Assembly (NCBI GenBank): GCA_964430855.1
Contig: CAYSHC010000005.1
Span: 1-64,000, forward strand
DNA: 64,000 bases
Direction: 5' to 3'
DNA from: JAEZDP01 sp964430855
GTDB taxonomy: Bacteria > Acidobacteriota > Vicinamibacteria > Vicinamibacterales > Vicinamibacteraceae
Each line of letters begins with the position of its first letter. The first letter of the stretch is position 1. Position numbers and translations under genes: made by a program. Positions 36,302 through 45,302 of this stretch are shown one piece after another. The notes under the pieces are model-generated. The model did not search any database. It was not told the DNA's origin and saw only the letters and a list, made by a program, of their open reading frames with translations.

Positions 36302-37161
36302 TGCGCTCACGCCGACCGTTCGCGCCCGCTGCCTGGCTGGCGGTGCTCGTCGTCGCCGCGACGTTGCTCGGCGCGCACGCCTCCGTGCACGCGCAGGGCG
36401 GGTCGAACCTGTCGCTGCCCGACCTGACCGGGCCGGTGAACGACACGGCTGGCGTCATCGACGCGGAAAGCGCCGCGCGCATCGACCGCCTGAGCCGCGA
36501 CCTGCTCGCCGCGACGGGCGACGTGATCGTCGTGGCGACGCGTCCCCGCGTGGCGCCGTTCATGGACATCCGCGAGCTGGCCGTGCGCTGGTTCGAGAAC
36601 AACGGCAAGGGCATCGGCGACGCGCAAACGGACGCCGCGGTCCTCGTCGTCCTGGCCATCGAGGACCGTGAGGTGTGGATCGAGGTCGGCTACGGCCTCG
36701 AAGGCGTGATCACGGACGGCTTCGCGGGCAGCACGAGCCGGCAGGTGATGGTGCCGCTGTTTCGCGAGGGACGGTACGGCGAAGGGCTGTATGCCGGCGT
36801 CGTCGAGATCGCCAGGCGCATCGCTGAGGAACGCGGCGTCTCGCTCGACAACCTGCCCCCGGCGCGGCGTGCCGCGCCGACGTTGCGCGACGGCGGCATC
36901 CCGCCGTGGGCCATCATCCTCGCGATCTTCATCCTGATGGCGATCCTGAACTCGTCCGGCGGCGGCGGCGCGGCCGGGATGCGGGGCCGGCGTGGACGGG
37001 GCCGGGGCGGCCCGTGGAGCGGCTGGGGCGGCTTCGGCGGAGGCATGATCGGGGGCGGCTTCGGCGGCGGCGGCTTTGGCGGCGGGTCGTTCGGGGGCGG
37101 CGGCTTCGGCGGCTTCGGCGGGGGCGCGAGCGGCGGAGGCGGGGGCGGCGCGCGGTGGTAG
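36298..37161 (+). CDS. TPM-domain membrane protein (YgcG family) with Gly-rich tail
   Basis: The protein has 287 residues. A signal peptide leads into a TPM domain (PF04536): VNDTAGVIDAESAARIDRLS, GDVIVVATRP, WFENNGKGIGDAQTDAAVLVVLA and EVGYGLEGVITD. A single transmembrane helix (WAIILAIFILMAILN, about 202-217) follows, then about 65 residues of Gly/Phe/Ser low complexity. TPM proteins usually pair with LemA, as here, and are linked to envelope or photosystem maintenance. ATG 36298 overlaps the previous stop; ATG 36301 is the alternative. Confidence 0.87.
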   Translation: MMRSRRPFAPAAWLAVLVVAATLLGAHASVHAQGGSNLSLPDLTGPVNDTAGVIDAESAARIDRLSRDLLAATGDVIVVATRPRVAPFMDIRELAVRWFENNGKGIGDAQTDAAVLVVLAIEDREVWIEVGYGLEGVITDGFAGSTSRQVMVPLFREGRYGEGLYAGVVEIARRIAEERGVSLDNLPPARRAAPTLRDGGIPPWAIILAIFILMAILNSSGGGGAAGMRGRRGRGRGGPWSGWGGFGGGMIGGGFGGGGFGGGSFGGGGFGGFGGGASGGGGGGARW

Positions 37162-37211
37162 CAGGCCTGCGCCATGCGCAAGCAGGACGGTACACGAGGG
37201 AGAATGACCCG

Positions 37212-37781
37212 ATGACGAGACAGCGATTGCTTCGACACGCTCTGATCCTGGGACTGGTGGCGCTGGTGCTGCCCGGGTGCTCCTACAACACGTTCACCAG
37301 CCAGCAGGAGGCCATCAAGGGCGCGTGGGCCGAGGTCGAGAACCAGCTTCAGCGGCGCAACGACCTGATCCCGAACCTCGTGGCAACCGTCCAGGGCTTC
37401 GCCGCGCAGGAGAAGGAAATCCTTACGCGTATCGCGGCGTCGCGCGAGAAGCTGGCCGGCGCGCGGACGCCGGAAGAGACCATGGCGGCCGCCAACGAGC
37501 AGTCGTCGGCGCTCGCGCGGCTGCTGGTCGTCGTCGAGAACTACCCGCAGTTGAAGTCCAACGAGACGTTCATGCGCCTGATGGACGAGCTGTCGGGCAC
37601 CGAGAACCGGATCGCGGTGGCGCGCGGACGCTACAACGAGCAGGTGCAGGCCTACAACGCGCTGCGCCGGCGCTTCCCGTCCAACATCACGGCGAAGATG
37701 TTCGGCTTCGATGAGTGGGCGTACTTCGAGGCGCCGCCGACGGCGCAGCAGGTCCCGCAGGTGGACTTCACGCCGCGGTAG
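37212..37781 (+). CDS. lemA: LemA family lipoprotein
   Basis: The protein has 189 residues. The N-terminal signal ends in a perfect lipobox, LPGC (cysteine near residue 20). The LemA helical core is clear: YNTFTSQQEAIKGAWAEVEN, QLQRRNDLIPNLVATVQGF, ENYPQLKSNETFMRLMDELSGTENRI, and YNALRRRFPSN near the end. LemA proteins are coiled-coil envelope proteins of poorly defined role that co-occur with TPM proteins. It lies 50 bases after the TPM gene, with GAGGGAG upstream, and ends directly at the next ATG. Confidence 0.92.
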   Translation: MTRQRLLRHALILGLVALVLPGCSYNTFTSQQEAIKGAWAEVENQLQRRNDLIPNLVATVQGFAAQEKEILTRIAASREKLAGARTPEETMAAANEQSSALARLLVVVENYPQLKSNETFMRLMDELSGTENRIAVARGRYNEQVQAYNALRRRFPSNITAKMFGFDEWAYFEAPPTAQQVPQVDFTPR

Positions 37782-40664
37782 ATGACGCGCGTCCCGACTC
37801 GTCAGGCAGCCCTGGTCGGCGCGGCCGCCGGCCTGGGCCTGTGGTGCACGCTGGCGACGCTCGACGTCGCCGACGTCGCAGGCCGCACCGCGCGCATCGC
37901 GATGCTGCCGTCCTGGTGGGCGCTGCTCCTCGCCGTCGGGGCCTGTGCCCTCGGAGCCGTGGTCGTCGTCGCGGGCGTGGCGCGGGCGAGCCGGGCGCCG
38001 CGTGCGGACGCGGGCGGGCGCGCGCTCGACGTGCTGCGTCCGGCCGCAGCGGCCTCGCTGCTGGTGCTGCCCTACCTGCCATGGCTCGCCGACTGGCTGC
38101 CGGCGCTCGTGCTGCTGGCGGGGCCGGGTGCATGGCTCTGGTGGGGCCTGGTCGCCGGGCAGATGACGGTGGCGCTTGTCGGCCACATCGTGCGGTGGCG
38201 GAGCGCGGTGCTGCAAGGCTCAGTCGCTGGGGGGGTGGCAGAATCTGCCACGGCGAAGCAGCGAGACCTGACCCCAACCCCGCCAAGACGAGACCTGACC
38301 CCGCCTGAGCCGCAGCGGAGGCGCTGGACGACGGGGATCGCCCTTGCCAGCGTGGTGCTGAGCGGCACGGTCGCGTCGCAGTTCATCAGGACGCCGCTGT
38401 TCCCCGGCGGCGACGAGCCGCACTACCTCGTCATCGCCCAGAGCCTCTGGCGCGACGGCGACCTGCGCATCGAGAACAACCACCAGCGCCGCGACTACGA
38501 CGAGTACTTCCATCGCGACCTGGCACCGCACTACCTGACGCGCGGCGTCGACCGCGAGATCTACTCGATCCACCCCGTCGGGATGCCCGTGCTGATGGCG
38601 CCCGTGTACGCCGTCGGCGGCTACGAGCTGGTGGTGACGGCGTTTGTCTTCCTGGCCGCCGCTGCGCTGACGCTCGCGTGGCGCCTGGCCTGGGCCGTTA
38701 CCGGGTCGGCGGCGGCTGCCACCTTCGGCTGGGCGACGCTCGCGGCCGGCGTGCCGTGGCTGTTCAACACGTTCACGATCTACCCCGAGATTCCTGCCGC
38801 CACGGCGACGCTCGCCGCCTTCACCGCCACGAGCGGCTGGCGCGCGGGGCGCGACTGGACGCCGCCCGCAGCGCTCCACGCCGGGCGGTTCGTCGCGGCT
38901 GGCGTCGCCATCGGGCTGCTGCCCTGGCTGAGCACCAAGTACGTCGTCATGGGCGCGGCGCTGGGCGTCATCACGCTGGCGCGCCTGTGGCTGCCCTGGC
39001 CGGCCGACGGCGACGTCGGTCGCCGCGCGCTCGTCAGGACGCTCGCGGTCGGCCTGCCGAGTGCCATCAGCCTGGTGGCGTGGTTCTCGTTCTTCAACTG
39101 GATCTGGGGCACGTACTCGCCGTCGGCGCCCTATGGCGCCCAGCGCGAGACGCGGCTCGCCTACCTGCCCCAGGGCGGGCCGGGCCTGCTCCTCGACCAG
39201 GAGTACGGCGTCATGCTCGCGGCGCCCGCGCTCCTCCTCGCGCTGCCGGGCGTCGTGCGGCTGCTGCGCCGCCGGGATGGCGCGCGCCGCGTGACGGTGG
39301 AGCTCCTCGCGACCTTCGCCGGGCTGCTCGGCGTCGTCGGCGCCTTCCACATCTGGTGGGGCGGCAGCGCCGTCGTCGGCCGGCCCGTTGTCGCGGCGCT
39401 GCCGCTGCTCGTCGTGCCCGTGGCGGCCCAGTGGCAGGCCGCGCAGTCGGCACCGTGGCGGCGCGCCGCGCACTTCGCGCTGCTCTGGATCGGCATGGGC
39501 ATGAGCGTCCTCGTCGCGCTCGCGCAGAACGGCCTGCTGCTCGTGGCCGGACGTGACGGGTCGTGGCAGGTGCTCGAGTACCTGGCCCCGTCGTCCAACG
39601 TCTGGACCCTGCTGCCGTCGTTCCTCCGCCAGTCGCCCGGGCAGGCAGCCGTCATGGCCGCCGTGTGGGTGGCCGCGCTGCTCGCGGCCGGCACGCTGAT
39701 GGGCGCGTGGCGCCGGCCGGCGACGTATGGCCGGTCTGCGGCCTCGAGCGCCGTGGTGTCCGTGGCCGCCGTCGCGGCCGTCTCGGGCCTGGTCGCCGCC
39801 ACGCTGCCGCCGTCCACGGCGCCGCAGCAGGTCGAGGGCCGCCCGCGGGTGCGGATGCTCGACACCTTCGACGCGCCGCGCCGTCCCACGGCGATCCTCT
39901 ATACGCCGTTCACCCTGATGGACGCAGACGCCGTGCCGGGCCTGTTCCCCATCCGCGTCAACGCCGCCGGTGCGACGTCCATCACCCGCGACACCGGGCT
40001 GTTCGGTCAGCGCCTGTCGCTGCCCGCCGGCACCTACGGCGTGGACCTCGTGTTCCCGCCAGGCGCCCCGGCGGTTGACGGGGCCATCGCGCTCCAGGTC
40101 GGCCGGGCAGGCCCGCCGTACCAGTCGTGGGAGATCGCCCTGACACCGCCCGGCACGTGGGGACGCCGGTTCGAACTGCCCGTGGATGCCGGGTTCGTCG
40201 GCTTCAAGGTGACCGACGATGTCGCGGCGGCCGGACCGGCCATTCGCGTGACGCCGCAGCGCATCGTGCCCGCATCGTCGCGACGGTCGTCGCGCAACGT
40301 GCTCGCAAGCGCGCGATACGACGACGTGCAGGTCTTCGTCCATGGCGAGGACGCCTGGCCCGAACGCGACGGCGTGTGGATGCGCGGTCGGAGCGCGGCG
40401 GAGCTGACCGTCCGCACGGACACGGAGCGCCCGCTCGTGCTCGACGTCCGCGCGGGCGCGGTCCCCGTCAGGGTCACCGTCGATGCCGGCGGCGTCGTGC
40501 GCGTCGTGTCGCTCGAGGCGGGCCAGAGCGAGACGGTCACCCTCCCTGCCGCATCGGGACCGCGTCCGCTGCGCGTGACGACGTCCGACGGCTTCGTTCC
40601 CGCCGAGGTCGAGCCTGGCAGCCGCGACAGGCGGCTCCTGGGCAGCTGGGTCACGTTCCGATGA
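37782..40664 (+). CDS. Polytopic membrane protein, PMT/GT-C glycosyltransferase-like, with in-frame repeat insertion
   Basis: The protein has 960 residues. It has multiple transmembrane segments (about 3-4 before residue 150, about 9 from 175 to 690), then a periplasmic beta-rich C-terminal region. The loop RTPLFPGGDEPHYLVIAQSL carries an acidic Asp-Glu motif typical of GT-C sugar transferases, and HPVGMPVLMAPVYAVGGYE follows. Residues about 160-178 (QRDLTPTPPRRDLTP) are encoded by two family 1 repeats inserted in frame. The gene starts right at the lemA stop. The substrate and the glycosyltransferase assignment are inferred. Confidence 0.72.
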   Translation: MTRVPTRQAALVGAAAGLGLWCTLATLDVADVAGRTARIAMLPSWWALLLAVGACALGAVVVVAGVARASRAPRADAGGRALDVLRPAAAASLLVLPYLPWLADWLPALVLLAGPGAWLWWGLVAGQMTVALVGHIVRWRSAVLQGSVAGGVAESATAKQRDLTPTPPRRDLTPPEPQRRRWTTGIALASVVLSGTVASQFIRTPLFPGGDEPHYLVIAQSLWRDGDLRIENNHQRRDYDEYFHRDLAPHYLTRGVDREIYSIHPVGMPVLMAPVYAVGGYELVVTAFVFLAAAALTLAWRLAWAVTGSAAAATFGWATLAAGVPWLFNTFTIYPEIPAATATLAAFTATSGWRAGRDWTPPAALHAGRFVAAGVAIGLLPWLSTKYVVMGAALGVITLARLWLPWPADGDVGRRALVRTLAVGLPSAISLVAWFSFFNWIWGTYSPSAPYGAQRETRLAYLPQGGPGLLLDQEYGVMLAAPALLLALPGVVRLLRRRDGARRVTVELLATFAGLLGVVGAFHIWWGGSAVVGRPVVAALPLLVVPVAAQWQAAQSAPWRRAAHFALLWIGMGMSVLVALAQNGLLLVAGRDGSWQVLEYLAPSSNVWTLLPSFLRQSPGQAAVMAAVWVAALLAAGTLMGAWRRPATYGRSAASSAVVSVAAVAAVSGLVAATLPPSTAPQQVEGRPRVRMLDTFDAPRRPTAILYTPFTLMDADAVPGLFPIRVNAAGATSITRDTGLFGQRLSLPAGTYGVDLVFPPGAPAVDGAIALQVGRAGPPYQSWEIALTPPGTWGRRFELPVDAGFVGFKVTDDVAAAGPAIRVTPQRIVPASSRRSSRNVLASARYDDVQVFVHGEDAWPERDGVWMRGRSAAELTVRTDTERPLVLDVRAGAVPVRVTVDAGGVVRVVSLEAGQSETVTLPAASGPRPLRVTTSDGFVPAEVEPGSRDRRLLGSWVTFR
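38236..38302 (+). repeat. Family 1 repeat doublet inside a coding sequence (cluster C)
   Basis: Cores GAGACCTGACCCC stand at 38263-38275 and 38290-38302 (27 apart), preceded by the near-perfect palindrome TGGCAGA/A/TCTGCCA (38236-38250). The cores are read as R-D-L-T-P in the host gene. Confidence 0.9.
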
Positions 40665-41176
40665 CGCGCGACCTGCTGCGTACCCTGTTCGAGGCCGAGC
40701 TCGATCGCACGAGGCCGTTTCTCGACGCCGTGCCGCCCGACGAGCTGGCATGGGCGCCGGCCCCGCGCTCGTACACGCTCGGCCGCCTGGCGATGCACGT
40801 CGCCACGCTGCCCGGCTGGATGCCTGCCTATACGACGCGTGACGGCCACGACATGGGGGCCGGCGGTCCGGGCCCGGCGACACCGTCGGATGTGTCAGCC
40901 ATTACTGACGCATTTGTCGCCGCCTCGGCACGCGGCCGCGCCGCGCTCGATGCCTGCGACGACGCGACCCTCGCGCAGCCATGGACGCTGTGGCGCAACG
41001 GCGTCGTCCTGGCGCGCATGACGCGCGCGGAGGCGATCGCGACGTTCGCGTTGCAGCACCTCGCGCACCACCGTGGACAGCTCGGCGTGTACCTCAGGCT
41101 CTGCGGCCGACCGGTGCCCGCCCTCTATGGCGATTCCGCCGACGCGCAGCTCGGGCCCGCGCCGTCAGCTCGCTGA
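40661..41176 (+). CDS. DinB/YfiT-like metal-dependent protein
   Basis: The protein has 171 residues, starting MTRDLLRTLFEAELDRTRPF. It has the four-helix DinB layout with the metal-binding histidines in LGRLAMHVATLPGW (first) and LQHLAHHRGQLGVYLRL (second pair). DinB proteins act as thiol- or bacillithiol-dependent transferases or have unknown roles. The ATGA overlap with the preceding membrane-protein gene puts it at the end of this operon. Confidence 0.85.
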   Translation: MTRDLLRTLFEAELDRTRPFLDAVPPDELAWAPAPRSYTLGRLAMHVATLPGWMPAYTTRDGHDMGAGGPGPATPSDVSAITDAFVAASARGRAALDACDDATLAQPWTLWRNGVVLARMTRAEAIATFALQHLAHHRGQLGVYLRLCGRPVPALYGDSADAQLGPAPSAR

Positions 41177-41177
41177 C

Positions 41178-41200
41178 GCCGACCCCGCCTGGGTGTCGGC
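41178..41200. terminator. Weak hairpin after the DinB gene
   Basis: GCCGAC (41178-41183) can pair with GTCGGC (41195-41200), extended imperfectly by CCC/GGG, directly after the stop codon. No U-tract. The 142-base gap to the next gene shows otherwise only a TAGACT hexamer (41299-41304) that may be a -10. Confidence 0.3.
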
Positions 41201-41318
41201 ACGCCGGACTCGCAGAGCAGCGCGTTGACGCGCCCCAAGCTCATCCGCAGACACGTAAGCCCTCGGTGAAGCCTGCAATATCGGCGGCGGTGATCCGATA
41301 GACTGGCAGGAGCCTCTG

Positions 41319-42815
41319 ATGCCACGGACGTTCCCGCGTCGCGCCGTCTGGGCCCTGTACCTCCTGAGCCTGCTCGTGCTGGCCACGGCCAACGCCGCCG
41401 GCTATCGCTACGGCATCTCCGACCAGGCCTTCTACATCCCGTCGATCCTCGACGACGTCCAGCCGCAGCTGTACCCGCGTGACGCCGTGCTGCTGCGCGC
41501 GCAGGACCGCCTCATGCTCAGCGACGAGCTGCTCGCCACGGTCGTCCGCGCGGGCATCCCGCTGCCCTCGCTCATGCTCGCGGGCTACGTCGTCACCCTG
41601 CTCGGCCTGTTTGTCGCCGCCGTGGCGCTCGGCCGGCGCTACTACGCCAGCGCATGGGGCACCGCGGCCTTCTGTGCGGCGCTCACGCTGCGTCACCGCA
41701 TCACGAAGACCGGCGCGAACTCGTTCGAGGGCTACTTCCACCCGCGCGTGGCGGCCTTTGCGTGCGGCGTCGGCGCGATGGCCGCGCTGGCGCACGATCG
41801 ACTGAGAATCGCGTGGACACTCGTCGTGCTTGCCGGGGTACTGCATCCGACGACGGGCGCCTGGTGGGCCGCATGGCTGCTCGTGGCCACGTGGGTCGTG
41901 CGCCCGTCCACGCGGCGCGCACTCCACGCGGCCACAGGACTTGGTGCGGCCGCTGGCGCATGGCTGTTGTGGCGCGGCTCGCTGGCGGACAGGCTCGTGA
42001 GGATGGACAACCTGTGGACGAGCGTCCTCGCGTCGAAGGACTACGTCTTTCCCGATGAGTGGGCGCTGTCCGTCTGGGCGATCAACCTTGGCACGTCCCT
42101 CGTCGTCGTCGGCGTCTGGCTGCTCAGGCGGCAGCGCGGCATTGCCGCGCCGTGGGAGCGCGGTGCCGTCGCCGGGATGGCCGCGCTGGTCGGGCTCTTT
42201 GTCGCGTCGCTGCCGCTCATCGACGCGCGCATCGCGCTTGCCGTGCAGCTCCAGACCTCGCGCGTCTTCTGGCTGGTCGACTTCTTCGCGGTGGCGGGCC
42301 TCGTCTGGCTCGCATGCGAGTACCGGCTCCGCGCCCCCGGCGTCCGGGCGCTGCGGCCCGCGGTGGTCTGCGCGCTGGTGCTGCTCGCCTCGGCGGGACG
42401 CGGCGCCTACATCCTCACGATCGAACGCCCGGAGCGGACGCTCGTCGCGCCGGCGCTCGGCGATGACGCGTGGGAGGACGTCGGCCGGTGGGCGGCCCGC
42501 GCCACGCCGACCGACGCGCACCTGCTCGTCGATCCGGATCACGACTGGAAGTACGGCCACTCGCTGCGCATCACCGCGCGGCGCGACGTCCTGCTCGAGG
42601 GCGTCAAGGACCGGGCGGTGGCGATGTACTCGCGCGACATCGCCGTGCGGGTCGACGAGCGCACGCGTGCCGTCGGCGACTTCGGGACGATCACGCCCGA
42701 CCGTGCGCGGGCGCTGGCGCGCCGGTATGATCTCGACTACCTCGTGACCGATCGCCGGCTGGCGATGCCCGAGGCATACCGCAACGCCAGGTTCTATGTC
42801 TATCGCCTGCAGTGA
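41319..42815 (+). CDS. Polytopic membrane protein of unknown function
   Basis: The protein has 498 residues with about 10 transmembrane segments, starting MPRTFPRRAVWALYLLSLLV. An early extracytoplasmic loop (YGISDQAFYIPSILDDVQPQLYPRD) contains acidic residues where GT-C-like transferases have their catalytic aspartates. HRITKTGANSFEGYFHPR and VLHPTTGAWWAAW follow, and a soluble C-terminal domain of about 120 residues ends the protein. It may be a glycosyltransferase or mannosyltransferase-like protein; the evidence is only topology. AGGAG lies 6 bases before the ATG. Confidence 0.62.
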   Translation: MPRTFPRRAVWALYLLSLLVLATANAAGYRYGISDQAFYIPSILDDVQPQLYPRDAVLLRAQDRLMLSDELLATVVRAGIPLPSLMLAGYVVTLLGLFVAAVALGRRYYASAWGTAAFCAALTLRHRITKTGANSFEGYFHPRVAAFACGVGAMAALAHDRLRIAWTLVVLAGVLHPTTGAWWAAWLLVATWVVRPSTRRALHAATGLGAAAGAWLLWRGSLADRLVRMDNLWTSVLASKDYVFPDEWALSVWAINLGTSLVVVGVWLLRRQRGIAAPWERGAVAGMAALVGLFVASLPLIDARIALAVQLQTSRVFWLVDFFAVAGLVWLACEYRLRAPGVRALRPAVVCALVLLASAGRGAYILTIERPERTLVAPALGDDAWEDVGRWAARATPTDAHLLVDPDHDWKYGHSLRITARRDVLLEGVKDRAVAMYSRDIAVRVDERTRAVGDFGTITPDRARALARRYDLDYLVTDRRLAMPEAYRNARFYVYRLQ

Positions 42816-43914
42816 CCCCGTGCCCACGCGCGACGCCACGGCTTCCGCCGCGCCAAACGTCGGCCGCGTGCCCCTGCCGCCATACGTGCCGCATCCGCGC
42901 TGGCGGGGCGGCCACCGCATGACGATCTACGCGTGGGCCCGGCCCCGCGCGCTGACCGGCCTGCCCGAGGCCGAGGCGGTGTACTTCGACACGGCGGCCG
43001 ACGCGCGCGTGCTGGCGCACTGCAACTGGCAGCCCGATCGGGCCGCCGCGCCCGCCCTGCTGCTGCTGCACGGCCTCGAGGGCTCGTCGGTAGCGCACTA
43101 CATGCGCGGGGTGGCCGACAAGGCGTGGCGCGCGGGCTTCAACGTCGTGCGGCTGAACCAGCGCAACTGCGGGGGCACCGAGGGCCTCTCGCGGGGCCTG
43201 TACCACTCCGGCCTCACCTCCGATCCGCTGCACGTGCTGTCGCAGCTGACCGACGTGATGGGCATCCGCGAGGTGGTCGTCGCCGGGTACTCGCTCGGCG
43301 GCAACCTGACGCTCAAGCTCGCGGGCGACGCCGGCGACACGCCGCCGCCGGCGCTCAGGGCCGTCGCCGCGGTGTCGCCGACAATGGACCTCGCGCTGTG
43401 CGTGGACGCGCTCGAGCGCCGCGCGAACACGCTCTACCAGTGGAACTTCATGCGCAACCTGCGCGCGCGGCTGCGACGCAAGGCGGCGCTGTACCCCGAC
43501 CTCTACGACGTCGGCCGCCTCGCGGGCGTCTGGACGGTCAGGGGGTTCGACGATGCCTTCACCGCGCCGCTGTGCGGGTTCGGTACCGCCGAGCGGTACT
43601 ACCGTGAGGCCTGCAGCGCAGCGGTCATCGATCGCGTGCGCGTCCCGACGCTGATCGTGTCGGCGCGAAACGACCCGTTCGTGCCGCCCGAGCAGTTCGA
43701 GCGGCCGTCTGTCGCCGGCAATCCGCACGTCCGCGTCGTGCTCACCGACGACGGCGGCCACTGCGGCTTCGTCGCCGCGCCGGGCAGCGACGACGGCGAC
43801 GGCTACTGGGCCGAGTCGACCATCGTCCGGTGGGCGCTGGCGCACGTCAGCGTGACAGCTGCGCGATCAGCTGCGCCGCAAACTCCGGTCCCTTCCCCTC
43901 GTCCTCGTGCTTGA
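42796..43914 (+). CDS. YheT-like alpha/beta hydrolase
   Basis: The protein has 372 residues. It has LLLLHGLEGSSVAHYM (oxyanion region), NQRNCGGTEGLS, the nucleophile in VAGYSLGGNLTLKLAG, an aspartate in VSARNDPFVPPE and a histidine in TDDGGHCGF, the full triad of the COG0429/YheT family of predicted esterases. The N-terminal PPYVPHPRWRGGH is the family's usual lead-in. The start is uncertain: ATG 42796 overlaps the previous gene by 20 bases, and GTG 42820 would avoid that. The last 68 bases overlap the convergent DUF72 gene. Confidence 0.85.
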   Translation: MSIACSDPVPTRDATASAAPNVGRVPLPPYVPHPRWRGGHRMTIYAWARPRALTGLPEAEAVYFDTAADARVLAHCNWQPDRAAAPALLLLHGLEGSSVAHYMRGVADKAWRAGFNVVRLNQRNCGGTEGLSRGLYHSGLTSDPLHVLSQLTDVMGIREVVVAGYSLGGNLTLKLAGDAGDTPPPALRAVAAVSPTMDLALCVDALERRANTLYQWNFMRNLRARLRRKAALYPDLYDVGRLAGVWTVRGFDDAFTAPLCGFGTAERYYREACSAAVIDRVRVPTLIVSARNDPFVPPEQFERPSVAGNPHVRVVLTDDGGHCGFVAAPGSDDGDGYWAESTIVRWALAHVSVTAARSAAPQTPVPSPRPRA

Positions 43915-44551
43915 AGTAGACGTACGTGTCACGCCAGGCCGAGCCCTCGTGCGCGCGCACCACGTCGGCCCAGCGCGCGATGTCGGCGTCGCCGTATCCC
44001 TCGTCGCGGAGCCGCAGGTAGCCGAAGTCGGCCGTGGCGACGACGGGCGTATGGCGCGTGTCGCTGTCGGCGATGCACAGCGCGACGTTGCGTTCGCGCA
44101 GCCGCACGTAGACGTCCTCGCACCACCACGACTCGTGGCGGAACTCCATCGCGGCCCGGGCGCCGGGTGGCAGGTCGGCGAAAAACGCCTCGAGCCGCGG
44201 CAGGTCCAGCTTCATCGTGGGCGGCAGCTGGAAGAGCAGGCAGCCAAGACGGGGCCCGAGCTCCGCGGCGACGTCGCAGAAGGCGCGGAGCGGGTCGGCG
44301 ACGTCGGCCAGGCGCCTGTCGTGGGTGATGCGCCGCGGCGCCTTCAGCGTGAAGGTGAACGTCTCGGGGACCTGGGCCGCCCAGCCGGCGACGACCTTCG
44401 GCGTCGGCATCCTGTAGAAGGTGTAGTTCACCTCCACCGTCGGGAACCGCGCCGCGTAGTACGGCAGCATCTGCTTCGCGGGCAGGTCGGACGGGTAGAA
44501 CCGCCCTTTCCACTCGGGGTAGTTGTAGCCGGACGTCCCGATGCGCACCAT
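43847..44551 (-). CDS. DUF72 family protein
   Basis: The protein has 234 residues, starting MVRIGTSGYNYPEWKGRFYP, the standard DUF72 opening. Later motifs are TVEVNYTFYRMPTPKV, FTFTLKAPRRITHDRRL, LFQLPPTMK, EFRHESWW and YVYFKHEDEGKGP. The fold is a TIM barrel (YecE-like) of unknown reaction. It is often found near DNA repair or hydrolase genes. Start ATG 44551 overlaps the divergent gene's 5' end by 11 bases if that gene starts at 44541. Confidence 0.9.
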   Translation of the reverse strand: MVRIGTSGYNYPEWKGRFYPSDLPAKQMLPYYAARFPTVEVNYTFYRMPTPKVVAGWAAQVPETFTFTLKAPRRITHDRRLADVADPLRAFCDVAAELGPRLGCLLFQLPPTMKLDLPRLEAFFADLPPGARAAMEFRHESWWCEDVYVRLRERNVALCIADSDTRHTPVVATADFGYLRLRDEGYGDADIARWADVVRAHEGSAWRDTYVYFKHEDEGKGPEFAAQLIAQLSR

Positions 44552-45257
44552 GGGGCCACAGCGTAGCAGAGGCCCGCGCGGACGCGCGGCAGCGCTCACG
44601 CCCGCGGCGCGGCGCGCGGCGGAGCGGTTCACGGGAGCGGAAGCGGCGCTCGTCCGCGCGCTCCGCACGCCGATGCGCGTGCAGCGCTGGCTCAACCGGC
44701 TGCCCTACAACACCGAACCGTCACGCGAGACGCAGCGATCGTTTCGCGGCGTCGTGCGCCATGGCGAGGCGCACTGCATGGAGGCCGCGATGAGCGCGGC
44801 GACGATCCTCGAGCAGCATGGCTGGCCGCCGCTTGTCATGAGCCTCGAGTCGGTGGATCTGCTCGACCACGTCGTGTTCGTCTACAAGGGGCCCGAGGGC
44901 TGGGGCAGCGTCGCGCGCTCGCGCGACCCCGGGCTGCACGGGCGGCTCCCGGTGTTCCGGTCGCTGCGCGCGCTGGCGGCCAGCTATGTGGAGCCGTACG
45001 TGGACGACACGGGGCGCATCACCGGGTACGGCGTGCTCGATCTGCGGGAACTGGAGCCGTACGACTGGCGGCTCTCGTCGCGCAACCTCTGGCACGTCGA
45101 GCAGGCGCTGCGCGACCTGCCGCACCGGCCGTTACGGACCTCCGACGCGCGGATCGAGCGGCTGCGGCGACGCTACCGCGCATTCATGGCCGCCAACCCC
45201 GGCGCCAAACCGCTCTACTACCGCGGCCAGGAGCGGTGGAAGCCACTACCGAGGTAG
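44541..45257 (+). CDS. Transglutaminase-like (cysteine protease fold) protein of unknown function
   Basis: The protein has 238 residues. It has the conserved block GEAHCMEAAMSAATILEQHG (candidate catalytic cysteine), a histidine in DLLDHVVFVYK, and YYRGQERWKPLPR at the end, as in a bacterial family of about 230 residues resembling transglutaminase/NlpC folds. The start is unclear: ATG 44541 or 44550, both overlapping the divergent DUF72 start. The TAG stop (45255-45257) is the first three bases of a family 2 hairpin repeat. Confidence 0.65.
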   Translation: MRTMGPQRSRGPRGRAAALTPAARRAAERFTGAEAALVRALRTPMRVQRWLNRLPYNTEPSRETQRSFRGVVRHGEAHCMEAAMSAATILEQHGWPPLVMSLESVDLLDHVVFVYKGPEGWGSVARSRDPGLHGRLPVFRSLRALAASYVEPYVDDTGRITGYGVLDLRELEPYDWRLSSRNLWHVEQALRDLPHRPLRTSDARIERLRRRYRAFMAANPGAKPLYYRGQERWKPLPR

Positions 45258-45278
45258 GGACGGCTCTCCGAGCCGTCC
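45255..45278 (+). repeat. Family 2 hairpin repeat at a stop codon
   Basis: TAG followed by GGACGGCTC / TCC / GAGCCGTCC (stem 45258-45266 with 45270-45278, perfect 9 bp). It lies in the 45-base gap between convergent genes and supplies the stop codon of the upstream gene. It may act as a terminator. Confidence 0.88.
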
Positions 45279-45302
45279 TCACCCGACTCGTCGAGGTCGC
45301 AA

